Source: Haemonchus contortus
Lineage: Eukaryota; Nematoda; Chromadorea; Rhabditida; Trichostrongylidae
DNA: 64,000 nt
Direction: 5' to 3'
Assembly: GCA_000469685.2 (NCBI GenBank)
Contig: LS997565.1
Span: 2,618,505 to 2,682,504, forward strand
The notes under the pieces were generated by a model. That model did no database searches and had not been told where the DNA came from. It saw only the letters and a list, made by a program, of their open reading frames with translations. Below, piece by piece: positions 35,286-47,300 of the stretch (the stretch's first letter is position 1; each line of letters begins with the position of its first letter). Both the position numbers and the translations under genes were made by a program.

Positions 35286-35342
35286 GTTATACACTAATGT
35301 TTGGTGTAACAGAGAAAAGATAAAGGATAAAGTTTTTGGCGT

Positions 35343-35616
35343 TAATCAATCCCGTCTGAGGGATGCGCCCCCGCACTCGACTTCCATTCAGAATCGTAGT
35401 GGCGTAATGAGTGCGTATGTGGCCTGTACAATGACTTGCGGTGGCCAGCCGATGTACAAGTCAGTGCTTTTATCCTCCTGGACGAGTCTGGTACCAATTC
35501 GCCGACCCCGGAGGGATGGAAGGCTTGGTTGGCCTAGGCAGACATCGATCGGCGATTCGAATCCCTGACCGTGCGTGTGAGATAGTGCGCCACTTGCCAC
35601 TACACCACCTCCGAGA
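35343..35616 (-). repeat. tRNA-derived SINE, best full copy
   Basis: Read on the minus strand the element starts with GGTGGTGTAGTGGCAAGTGG (box A-like), has GGGATTCGAATCGCC (B box, 35551-35565), then a body with GTCCAGGAGGATAAAAGCAC, and ends with CGAATGGAAG-like and GGGGGCGCATC sequence. Box A-box B order and spacing mark it as tRNA-derived. At least seven related copies or fragments occur in this window. Confidence 0.75.
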
Positions 35617-36239
35617 GCAAAACACCTAACTGGAATCCCTTTTGTAAACTAATCAGTTCAATTTTTTCTGTCCAGTTGACCTCTAGATCCCTACCGACGG
35701 ACAGAATTGTTTCGGAGCTTCATCTAGGTAAGATGCCGAATTCTATAAGTGTTGAGCTACACTGCGATCACACAAGAACTACAAATAAAAGTGGGCGGTA
35801 CCTTTTTATGAAATACAAATTCATATACTCTGTGTAAATTTTTTGAATTATAACTCAGATCACTTATAATTTCATGTTAAAAATGGTCCCACGCTGACAG
35901 CTCGTGCTTTGAGAAGAATGGATTCCAATGTAATTGGACCTTTTCTTCAGCCACTTTTCGGCCGTGTGCTAGCCATTACACCCACTGAGATGGCTGTGAT
36001 CACTCATCTTGGATTTGATGGTGTTACTACCAGCGGCCAACAACAATTGCGCACACAAATACGGCCAGTGGCTTCACTCACCTAGGGAAGCCTAAGGAAG
36101 GGAAGGGAAGATAACACCAAACCGAATCCATTTGAATAGAAAACCTGATTTCGATTGCGAGGTCGTCCAGTTGTGTGCTCTTCGAATCCGTTTGTATCAC
36201 TTGAAGATGTTCGACTATTCCTTATGATTTCGTTTTCAG

Positions 36240-39200
36240 ATGGAAGATGTATGGGCGAGGGTATTCACCTACCTGTCCCCCCGAGAGGTTCGAAAATGTG
36301 AACGTGTGAGTCGAACGTGGCGTCGTCTAGCTCACCGAGCTCTACGCCAACTCGTTGATGTCGACTTCGAGCGAGACTTTCAAAATGCCATCGCTGATCC
36401 TGATCACCTGGAACGTATACTGAGTAAGACCTAACTTTGTGGAAAGTTTTATAGATCGGGATTCGGTCAGTACGGTTCTGCTACATGATATTATCTGTTA
36501 ACCAGGAAGAATGGAACACTCACCATCAGTTGCCTATTCGTACATATTGAGCTTTCGCTAAAGGACCCAGCGGCACCTGTCTATTTACCACGATGATCCG
36601 TAGGGCCACCTAACATTATTTTTATCTTTCCAGACTTTATTTTACCTAACAGCGGAGAAGGAATGGTGTGAGCTGCTTAGGCAGAGTAGATTGACAACAA
36701 TTCGCTCTCTTAGGTCGCGCGAATTTTTCGCGCGGAAATGGGAAGGGGGCGCATTTGCACGGCGATGTCGAAAATATTCTTTTTTCTGAAGTTACCAGAT
36801 CATTCTTTCGTTTGTAAGTTTACTGCCTGTTCATCCGAGGCACCTCCCTCTAATTCCGGCCCTTTGGCTTCTATTACAAGCCTATTTAGCCTATTTATAG
36901 CCCCTTTTCTCATTTCTATATGAATTCTAGTCTTTTGGTACGATCTTACAAACCTACTGATTTTTCCTTTTGCTTTTGTTTTGGTTGGAATTAAATCATC
37001 ACATCTTATTCAGAATTATGCAGTCGTCGCCTCAAACGAGTTACGTTCCGGGTGACATCAAAAAATGAAAAGTACTCTGTTTTCGCAAGTGAACATCATC
37101 TAACAAAATCTGTCGTTGAAGCACTTGCCACCACAGCATCTGGCCTGCAAAGCATAGTTATTGATCGGTACGTTTCTATTGTTGATTTGCTTGACTGGTA
37201 TTCGATTGTGCTCTTTCCAGTTTATTATAACGCGTAGATTTTGAATTGCATAAAAACTGGTGCACTGAATGTTGATAAAAAGAAAGTTGTTAATATAAAC
37301 AAACAACAATTCATAAATATCCATTCGCTAGGCTGGAGGTAGTGTAGTGGCAAATGGGACACAATCATGGGCCGTGGGCCGAATTCTGAATCGATACTCG
37401 CCCAAGCCAACCAGGCTTTCTACCTTTCCTGTACCGAACTCGTCTGGGAGGATAGAAGCACGGACTTGCACATGAACTAGCCACCTCAAGTCATTGTACG
37501 GGCCGTATAAGCCTTCGAAACTCACTACGATGTTAAGCGAATGTCAAATGTAGGGCGCATCCCAAAAGCAGGATTGATTTATGACAAATGCTTCTTTTTT
37601 ATAATTTTATTCAGCTGAATATTATTTCAGAATGATAATCACTATAGCAGCTGTGGAAGCATTTTCGCAACTGCCGCCTACGTTAGAGGTGAAGTTCGGT
37701 TGAAAATGATTTTTTTTTATTTTATGCCTTTTAATTTTTCATGGTACCATCCTTGGAAAGTAGGTGAAGGGAATAATTTTAGGAATTCAGCATAACTAAC
37801 TGTAGGATGTCCTGCTCCACACCGGAGGTAAATGAAATCGTCCAGCTGGCTCTTCGCCAACTGCTCTGCCGAAGTCCAAGATTGAAGCGATTCGAAATAG
37901 TTGTAAGTTTACGTTTTTAGGACCTTCAACTCATGTTACTGAATACAGGCACTGTGAGGATACTGTAGTTATCATTTTTAGTTACAGTAATCTGTCTGAA
38001 AGGAGTGAGTTCTATTGACTTTTACCGAAATGTTCTCAGGGTCGAGGATGGACATTCGATCATTTTGTGCTGGACGAGACGGTGCTGCTTTTACTTCCGC
38101 CATCTTTATGTGATCTCTCAATTTCTGCCGGTGGTTCACTGAAAATTACAAACCTTCACTTCTTACGTGGAAAACAGTAAGTAGTCTGAATGGCATTTTC
38201 TTTTCCTCAAGAATCGAATTGGAAAAATAAAAGGACATTGCATAGAAGTTCATCAACCTCATTTTTACGACATCTAGTTTCCTACTTTGCCATTCAGGCT
38301 TGAATCGCTAGCTCTGCAACGGTCATTCATATCAAGTGCCGATTTGGTGGTACTAGTTGATATGGCTTCGTCGTTGACGACACTTGATCTCACTTCATGT
38401 ATAAATATCTCTGATGGCACATTGCTTGGACAGCTGCACAACTTGAGGTACGGACTTTGTTGTACGTTGACTTTTTTCCTATGCAAAAGAATATTCCAGC
38501 CCTTGACCCCGCCCCCTTTGCTTTCACTTTAGTGGAATACAGTAATATCCAACTTCTATGATGGGCTTATGTATACATAAGGAAGCAAAATCTAATCTAC
38601 CCATGAGTTATCCCTCCGAGGCCGATGAAAGGTCTCAAACTCATCCGAGAGGGTGAAAGTGCCGACTTGTACAGCGACTGCACCCTTCGCACCTAGACGC
38701 CTCTAAGACTCAGGAAGGATCGAATGTGTTAGCCTATTTCGAGAAGACACTGACCAAAGCCTTTATGATGATTTTGGATTTAGATGCCTCTATCTGGGCA
38801 ACATTCGGGAACTCACTGATGAGTCCGTGCTAGACATATGCGGAGGCTGTCCACGACTCCAGCGACTGTCGCTTGACAATTGCTCCATGCTCTCAGCGGA
38901 ATCACTTCTTGGTTTGGGTGAGAATTCTGTTCCACTTTACAAGATCAGATCTTGTGAAATAAAAAAGGCTCGCTCAATGTTGAGAATTGTATTCCCTTCT
39001 ATTCAGAGGGACCATCGTAATAAGACTGTTTATTAACTAATTAAATAAATTGTAATTGAACGGTGTAGTAGAAAGATAGATGTCTGTTTAGGTCTGTTGT
39101 ATGAGTTAAAATGGCTGTGCCTAGCTGGTGTTAGCGGAGTCGACGATAATGTTTTGGCACGATTGATGAATTGTCGTCAAATTCAGATGCTTGACATCAA

Positions 39201-40241
39201 ATTTTGTCGAAATGTGAGCATCTACCGTAATCCGTTCAATGTGTCTTTTGACTCCTTCAGAATGCTTTACACGTAGTTTCAAACTCGTCAAAGACTTTTC
39301 TTTCTCTCCTTTTTCTTCACCTTGACTGCAGACCTGGCTCAGCTAGCCTGTTTCAATACCCATAGTTTCAAGTGACTACCGGACTTTCGGGGCCTTTCGC
39401 CTGCTCGTCATGGCATGCACTTCGTTTTTCCTTTCATTTTACTTTTCTTTTGCTTTTATGCGGCTAAGGAAGCACTTTTCAGTGTGTCCATACTTATTCG
39501 AGTTTTTTGCAGTACGTTTTTCACCTATATGATTTATTATGCTTGTGATTGCCCGTGGAAATTCATATTCATCCCAACCAGGACAATTGCTGTGCAAGCA
39601 AAAGGGTCCTCTTGAATATCTCCGTTGATGTATACTTTCACTAGAACGAGTTAAAAGGTTAGGTCGCAGTCGCAGAAGAGGCCCAAAAAATCGCGTTGGT
39701 CGAGTTCCAATCGCACTTGCCGTACCGGTTTTCCATTTTACCAATTCCCTTCAATATTTGGCCTCTACAATTACTTTCGGCGGCCAGCCGATGTACAAGT
39801 CATTGCTTTTATCCTCCCAGACGGGTCCAGTACCAATTCACCGACCCCGGAGGGATAAGGCTTGGTTGTTCTAGGCGGGCATCGATCAGGGTTCGAACCC
39901 CTGGTCGCCCATGTGATATAGTGCGTCACTTGCCACTACACCACCTCCGCCCAACAAAGAAAAAGTAGAAAGGAAAAAGAAAGCAAAAGCCCTGATTTTG
40001 TAGAAGTAATTTTTAAAAAAATAATTGTACATTATGCTGGACTGTGTTGCAGGTGACCGAAGTTGGTCTGACGATGATTCTCGGCTTGCCTTTGCTTGCT
40101 CGTCTTGAAGTCCAGGGCGTTCGAGCCTATTCCAATCACCTTCTGCAGAACGTCAAACGAATTCCAGCCACAATTCTCAGTGATTGTTTAGTTCACTTAC
40201 CTCTTTGTTTACCGCCTTTACCTACTCCAGCTGTAAATTAA
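36240..40241 (+). CDS. F-box and leucine-rich-repeat protein
   Basis: Proteins of this type are substrate receptors of SCF ubiquitin ligases; the F-box binds Skp1. Exons: 36240-36423, 37014-37167, 37631-37688, 37783-37902, 38040-38176, 38298-38447, 38784-38917, 39125-39213, 40053-40241. The sum is 1215 nt, 404 residues, with all phases agreeing. The start follows CGTTTTCAG. The F-box is at about residues 2-45 (VWARVFTYLSPREVRKCERV, then SRTWRRLAHRAL). Repeats of the Cys-containing FBXL kind follow: LKRVTFRV, LKRFEIV, LPPSLCDLSIS, LESLALQRS, LTTLDLTSCINISDGTL, LQRLSLDNCSMLSAESL, IQMLDIKFCRN, LARLEVQGV. Two acceptors (37782 and 39124) were chosen because only these keep the frame open. Introns 2, 7 and 8 contain SINE sequence. 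The substrate is unknown and I assign no orthologue. Confidence 0.88.
36716..36734. repeat. perfect CGCGCGAA hairpin in F-box gene intron 1
   Basis: CGCGCGAA, a TTT loop, and TTCGCGCG form an eight-base perfect stem. The TTCGCGC arm also resembles an E2F-type site. Function is unknown. Confidence 0.6.
37331..37563 (+). repeat. tRNA-derived SINE in F-box gene intron 2
   Basis: GGTAGTGTAGTGGCAAATGG opens the element and ACTCGTCTGGGAGGATAGAAG, GTCATTGTACGGGCCGTAT and GGGCGCATCCC follow in the family order. It has the same orientation as the gene. Confidence 0.7.
38600..38745 (+). repeat. SINE fragment in F-box gene intron 6
   Basis: AACTCATCCGAGAGGGTGAA and GCCGACTTGTACAGCGACTG resemble the middle of the SINE family; box A and B are not preserved. 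It lies between exons ending at 38447 and starting at 38784. Confidence 0.45.
39665..39950 (-). repeat. composite SINE in F-box gene intron 8
   Basis: The minus strand begins GGAGGTGGTGTAGTGGCAAG, has GGGGTTCGAACCC as B box (about 39889-39902) and continues through the family body into the 90-bp segment shared with 35185-35285. It is opposite to the gene and makes up about a third of the 839-nt intron. Confidence 0.72.
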
Positions 40242-40388
40242 CGTGGCCATAATCAGCTGCTTCACTTCTACTGCTCAATCTTTGTATGTATTAATGTTGT
40301 ACAAATGTGTAGATGGTAATGAATAGGCATTTTTCTATTAGTGATGTACATAGCTTACCTTTTGAGTGTATAATTTTGTATTACTATC

Positions 40389-40394
40389 AATAAG
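40389..40394 (+). terminator. possible weak poly(A) signal of the F-box gene
   Basis: AATAAG lies about 150 bp after the stop codon; no AATAAA is present in the near downstream region. Confidence 0.25.
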
Positions 40395-42025
40395 TTTTTC
40401 CTGAAACATAACCTCAAATTGAAATTCCTTCCAGAATCTTCAATAGCCGTGCTTCAGTTCATCTTTCCCAGGAGAGGGCAAAAAGTGGAAGTTTCCATCA
40501 CTCCGCACTGCATGACGATTCCTAGCTAGTTGCCTCGCCGCGCCCAGGTCAACTAGCTAGAAATAATTCACGCGGTCATTCAGAAGCAAAGACCCTTAAG
40601 ACAGCGGTTTGAGATATTTTGATTACTTTTTCACTTACTATACATATGTACAGCTATTTTTCTTGCTGTGCCAAGTGCTAGTTCGTCTGAGCCCCGTTTC
40701 TGACCTCAATAACTCTCAGAACTTTTTGTAATTGTAAAATTTCCCGGTGTTTTTCTTCAGGTTAGCTTCCGTTTCTGATATGATTTCTAGTCGTTCACTG
40801 TCTGGTCTTATGTCGATGCCAATAAAGATCTTGTCACACCAAATTTTCAGACTTCAATCCATCTGAAAGGCCGAAATGAATCGCATGACGCTCATGGATA
40901 AGCCAAATACACAGCTATTTCTGAAGAACTCAATGGTGGTTGTTTGTGGCTGCTACAAAGGGTGTAGCAGAGCCTAAAAGAGGAGTGCTGAGCATCTGCT
41001 TATTCTGGTGGATTTCTATGAGGTCCCCTAGAATATGTCGGAACGTGGTGGAATACTATCTGCTATCGTGTGGTTCTGCTGGAGTAAGAACGAGGGCGGA
41101 GCTGTGAAGTAAATTAGTTACTACTGGCTAGATGTCCCACAGTTTGCCCCGAGTTTCGCCAAAAGAGTGCTCTGGAGGAAAGCACGAGAGCATCGCCATT
41201 TTTCACTTTGTTCTCATGGTATCGAGATACGAGCTTTTTGAAGATCTTTCCCTCCTATCCTCATCACATGCGCGATCGTTGGCGCTTCATCCCCCTGAAT
41301 TTTCGCTGACGATCGACAATCCTTTCTGAACTTACGTGTAGGATTACTCAACAGCCTTCAGACAGTAGTCAGGGATAACACCATGTTGACTACCCAGAGC
41401 CAAAGTTCTTCTTCAGTACAAAACTGGAGAACTGATCTGAAAGTGAATCGAATTGGAACAAAGGGGCTTCTGAAATCGGTATAGGTAAGTATACTGACAA
41501 AGTAAGTCAACTAAGTAACAAAGTAAGTTACCTACGAGCATACGTTACCACCCATCCTCTTCGTCCGGCTCACACCAGTCATAAAAAATCGATGGTGTTC
41601 ACCACATCCAACTGCTGCCGCATGGTTCAGGATCTGCGACGTCTTGTAAAGCTCCGTTTTCCCTTGAATTTACCGTCTTTTGCTGCTTTACCTCCAATCA
41701 ATATATCGATCCAGTCCTGTTGAATACGGTGCTTTTTCCTTGAATCATCTTGTTTTCATGTTATTCCATTGTTGACGAGTTTCTTTCTTTGCTTTTCTGG
41801 TTTCTGTTTTTCCGTTTTTTTTATTGTTTTTCTCTTTTTTATTGACCATTCCTTTGAATAGCGATCAATATAGTGAAAAGAGCATTCTTCAGACAAATTT
41901 CTCCCTACATTCAGACGATTGAAGGGTGAACCGTTCTCCATAAAAGGCTATCAGTTCGCACGATCTCGCGTGTGTCTATGCGAATGCCATGATGGCTTGG
42001 CGGCTGATAGCATCGCGGTTGACGT

Positions 42026-42055
42026 TGTCATTGTCGTCGTCGTCGTCGTCGTTGT
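42026..42055. repeat. GTC trinucleotide microsatellite
   Basis: About seven consecutive or near-consecutive GTC/GTT units; responsible for a Val-rich chance frame on the plus strand. Confidence 0.7.
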
Positions 42056-44216
42056 GATGAGTCAATCGGCAAGTAGTGAGAGTCCAGATCGGTTTCCGTT
42101 GACGATTCACTCATTTTTCAGCTCGTCTGTCAGCATTTATCATTCACGCATCAGTGACAGCATAAATTTCTCATCTCTTCAATCAACTCATCGCTATATC
42201 CGAGTAATCGAGTACTCCAAGTACCCAGTGACAGTATCGAAAAAGGGAGTAATCCACTATAACCTTCGAGGTGAGTGTTTTTCTATTCTGTTCTTCTGCC
42301 CTTTTTGAAGGACTTCCAGCTCTCTGGTAAGGGATCTTACTATGTCAACGAACTCCTTGCCCTCCTCCTTGAAGTATTGCCTCACTCTCTGCAATGATGA
42401 AAGAATCTTCAACTCTCTCTCTCTCGGTCTTCCCGACGTGACACCTGGACCCCTGGGGTTGGTGCGACTGAACAGAGCTGGCCCTAAATAATATGAGGAG
42501 AGTGTTGTGATAGTTATATCGTCATGTGAGATCGATACCGCTTTATCGATTGATTTCGTAAGTTGTCGTTTTATCGATTGGTTCTGGGACTTTTTCTGTT
42601 TGAAAGTCCTTGTGAACTTCCTTATCGCGATCACATTCGACAACAAGCAGGCCCTTTTGCAGGAAAGGTGACGAGTATTCAGAAAAACCGTCTCCCAAAA
42701 TGATCACAGCACATCTTCTGGCATCCCTACGGCATGTAAAACTTAGCTCTTTCTCTTACTCTTTAGGCAGTTCGAAACAAGTGTACGAGGGTATGGATTC
42801 TGTTAGAAAGAAAGTCTTACTAAAGAACGGTCCGTGATAGTTAAGCCCCAATAGGACAGGAGGGCAAGGCATGTGAGATACCCTGCTCGAGTATGGAAAA
42901 CACTGCTGGACGCAGCAGATTGTACAAAGTTAGAATCGTCCTGAAAAGCTACCTGACACACATCTGACTGTGGGCACTGATAATGCTTCCCCAGGTCAAT
43001 CGGTCTTATCAGCTGATGGCTCGATGACTAATCCCTTCACACTCCCCATCTATCAACCTCCCACAGTTCGTTGTTGACTCGAATTTTTATCAGCAACGAA
43101 CACTTGCTAGCAAACACAACTTCTTGATTCTCTTTGTCTGATTTCCCTCACTTCAATATTTTTCTTTTTTACCTCTCTCCTTTTTTTTTGTACGAAAGGG
43201 CGAGCCTTTTTTTTAATCTCAAATCTGGTCTGATAAGGGTTTGCTTGAAATTCCGAGTTTCCCCCATTTTTGCAAAATTCTATAAAGAAGAAAGTCTTTG
43301 ATGAAGTGTATGCTAGTAGTGCACAGCCAGAACGGTGAGGGCTTGAAACCGGTCGGCCTTTGACTTGCCTGACTTCGAGAACACTCCTTCTACATACTTG
43401 GAATGCTAGGATTATAATGATTTGTAAAAATTTCCTAAGTAGTACAGGGAAATCCAGAAAATCGGAAGAAAGTGTGCAGTGGGCAGAAAAATTGAGATTA
43501 CTGTCCTTTCTTTTTTTTTTGAAGACTCATTTCGCTATTTGAATGTTATAAGAAAATCGCGGAAGGGAAAAGCCGGAGAAAACATTCTAAAAAAAGTAAT
43601 CAAGGATGATTCAAACCAAAAGAGTGGTAGTTCTGATTGTCGTGCTTTCGCGCTCTTTCGGAATAGCCGGCGTCTTTGCGTTGTTCCAAACAAGTGGTAA
43701 GTTTTGATAATGGCTGAGCACGTCAAGTGATGCTCTTTGTTAATCGCCTCCCATCACGAAAATCCGACATACTCATGTACGAAATCCACTATGAGAAGCA
43801 ACCATGAGTTTAGTTCAAAATTTAGTCGTTATCGAGCCGTCGACGGGCTCGCAACAGCTTCTTTGGAATGCTTTAACACTTGTTATTCATGAGTTTTCCT
43901 GATGGCCATTCTATTTTTAACAAAGAAACACTTGAATCTACTTCTCCGATAGAATCCAGAAAAATAGAAAAAAATTGAAAAAAAGACAAAGGCTAAGAAG
44001 TAGTCCGTTTTTGCTCTATATATTATTGAGCTACCATGGCAGATATGTAGTTGATCGAGGAGTTGGCGCTAATCCTTCTGCTGCGTGCTTTCTGCACCCC
44101 GTCTGTCGAATGGCTGTACAAAATTATTATTAATTTTAGTACTTCTCCATATTTTTTTTGCTGAGCTGTGGCAATGTTGTAGTGGATGCCACTTGAACTG
44201 TTTCACTGAATGTCAT

Positions 44217-44315
44217 CTTTCATAGTCCACGATTTTGCGAACGACCACTCGCTCGCGAGATAGGTCCGCGACCGGTGGCGTAACTGGTCGCGCGACTGGT
44301 CGTGGACTATGGAAG
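44217..44315. mobile_element. small foldback (MITE-like) element, 99 bp
   Basis: CTTTCATAGTCCACGA at 44217-44232 is repeated as an inverted copy at 44300-44315 with 15 of 16 matches, twelve of them consecutive. The interior is CG-rich and contains a second inverted pair, GCGACCGGT near 44268 and ACTGGTCGC near 44283. The compact nested palindrome with terminal inverted repeats fits a miniature foldback element. No target duplication is obvious and no second copy was seen here. Confidence 0.5.
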
Positions 44316-47300
44316 CAGCCAACAACTATCATCACTTCTCAAAACACTCAAAGATGGCCGAATTCCTAAAAATCCGAAACTTGTCTCCAATACGTAGTTA
44401 CGTCGTCTGGATCCCATAAACTATCCAATTAATTAATGGGATGAACTATTTTTGTTGATTTCGTTAGGTAGCATTCACATAGCTCTTGGCCGCAAGCTGA
44501 CTCTTATTACTCCTTCTAACTTTACTACCACTAGCGAATGATTACTTTAGTAATCCGAATTCCTTCTTCTCCAATGGTTTCAATTGGAGCGAGGAACCTT
44601 GCAGAAGGAACTCCGAAAGGAAACCTGCAGTGGCTTTTTTGTTCTTTGCACTGACGCTATCACCCAAAGAGCATTTCGTATGGTGAAGCTCTTTGATAAG
44701 GAATAAAAATGTCTCTTCGATCCTCTTGTGCGACTTTTAACGGCGCTGTCACTTTCCGATTAATGCTTCTCAGTGGAAATCAATCGGTCCCGAAAGAACA
44801 GCAGCTTTAGTGAGTCCAGTTGATTGTAAGCTAAGATTGAGGGTAGTCACCTATATGGTGATATGATGAGGGCTCGTTTACCCGCTAATGTTAGAGAAAA
44901 TAAAGGGCTCGTGGGTGGGTAACCTCTTCTCACCCGGGACTTTACAGTCGCCAGTTGTCTTCTGTCGTTTACCTGATGCTCTGTGCTGCTTGTGTTCCGG
45001 GTCCATCTTAAAGGCCTGGTTCACAATGAATTTGATGTACTTTTTGAGGGTAAAGAACCGAAATCGTACAAAACGGTGCATCCATTGTTAAAACTTCATG
45101 AAATCAGCTGGCCTCGCTGTTGTACGAGATTATGTCGAGTGGGGGGGGGGGCTATTTGGACGAGATCTCAGTCGTGCGTCATTGCGTAATGGATTGGCTA
45201 CAGTGTTGCTGCTGTCAAAAATTGCTTTCCACCATCACCACGGGTCTTGTAAAGATCAACTATTCAAACTTTCATACAAGTATTGCCCCATTGTGAATGA
45301 TGACTACGCGTTGAAAACACAGCCACTAATGGGTGTGACCTCCACCAAAGCCGAAGATTCAATCTGTGACCCTTTACTGTGCCCAATCTGAGCCGTTTTT
45401 CAACCCAGTAGCATCCTTATTCTTGTAGTTTCGTAGGCTCATGAAGCTGCATTTGAACACTGCCTCTAAGGGCTTCATTGAGATGCTGTGGCTGAGGGGG
45501 ACTGCAGACTCGTTGGTTCGACCTCTTCAATAACATGGTAGCAACATACAGTAGGAAATAATGGGAGTGAACTTCGTGAGTTGTAGACTTCTAAGCTGAA
45601 GGAAAGCTCATGAAAGAAAAGTAAAGATGAAGTATAAACTTTTGGAGGCGTTTCAAAGCTTTTTGGGAACAGCCGAGTTGTTTGCCTCTAGTTGGAAAGC
45701 TGTGCTCAGAGTATCCCCAATTCAGGTTGGTAGGAACAGGCTGCCACCCTGTCAGCAGCGTACAGGAAACGTAAGCACCTGTTCGCACACCGGCGACCCC
45801 GGTTCCACAGAATCGCACCCTTCAATCAAACCCATCAGCACGCTGTCCTCAACACCTCAATACAATATGGAAATTAGGCCACTACTAAGCGCTTAACTAT
45901 AGGGTTCCTTTGGACAAAACCTGTCGCCAATTGGTCCATTGTCAATGAAAAAAGGGGTGCTATAATTACATAGGGAAGATTTGTTGACCCTTAAATGTTT
46001 GTTAAAAACCCAAGGATTGAAGCGACTCCCTCCCAAGACTATGAACTCAGCTATAGGTGCTGTTTAAAGGGACGGCCACCTAATGACTTTTTTTGTTCAT
46101 TTGCTTACTTAATTCGCCGTTGTTTATTCGCATAATCACTGTTCCCTTTTATTCTTCTGTCCCTTGTTTCTGTCTCCCCGTGAATCTCCCCTCCCCGGGT
46201 GGGCAATTCATGGGGATTTCAATTCTCCAAAGGGAAGAGCTCGTTCCATTTGTTCAGCGCTCAACGCTCGGCATTTTACTATCAATCACATTCGTTCCTG
46301 CAAAGTGAAAGCTCTAATGGCTGTGGACCATGGATGAGTGCTGAGTGGGCCACGGTGCTTTTCTCGTTCCCTAGGGGATCCCGTGGGTGGTTAACATCTC
46401 GTCCGTTGAATGCAATGTTACTGAACGCTGAAATCCGAATAGCTAATTTGGATTGGAGTCCAAAGACTATGGAGAACTGGGCAATGAAGAGGGCTTTCAA
46501 CGAACTCCCTTGCCTATTTATTATTTATCTGTTTATTTACTTACTTTCCTCATTTATATAACTTTTACACTATCTTTTTGTTTTTATTTATTTGCTTATC
46601 TAAGTGTCTGCATCTTGGATAACAACTATGTAGGATATTGTTTATTTTTTGTTTATCGATTTATTTACTTCGCCAAAACTGGATGCATTCCCTCGGAAGG
46701 GGGTACTGGAAAAAAAGCACTGCAGCAAGCGAAAACCAGCTTGATTAATGGAAATTTTAATTTTTTTAACAAACTTTTTCAACAAATTGTCCCCCCTCCC
46801 CAGACATCCTACTGTATTCTCTGCCTCTCTGCCATCTCGACTCTGCTTCTCTGGAACCCACTTAATTTGGGACTTTGGAAAGTCCGGACTGTAATAACTC
46901 TGACGGTCTAAAAAAGTACTATCTCTATAACTACGATAGGGAGGGGGGGGGTCAGCAGCGATTTCCGTCATGACCCTGCCCGACTCGAACTTAACGAGGG
47001 TTTTTCTACCCTTTTATGGGGTCATCCTATAGAAAGCTATGAATTACTATATCATGTCCGTTCATAAACACATGACATATGGCCTCATACATACGCTCTC
47101 TATAATTATGATGTCAGCACCACATTGGTACTGATCCTTGGTTACCGTCTTCTGGAGATCAGTAATAACGGTGTAGACGTCGTTTTGAGACGAAGCCGCC
47201 ATCATCATCTGAGCTGAGATTACGTCATAATGCAAGATAATTGTTATTTATGATTTTTTTTTCATATTGTTGCTGGTATTTATATTCATTTTATCACTGA

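Larger units (their letters stand above)
24760..36235. other. gene-poor stretch with scattered SINE-like repeats
   Basis: Apart from the repeat copies listed separately I see no coding exon, structured RNA or DNA transposon that I can support. Open frames are short, without family motifs or consistent splice sites. Low-complexity TTCATTCATTC-like sequence occurs around 33420-33480. Confidence 0.4.

Noticed and set aside
41919..42308. 129-codon plus frame with a Val-rich run
   Set aside because: The run comes from the GTC microsatellite and the remainder has no protein-like feature.
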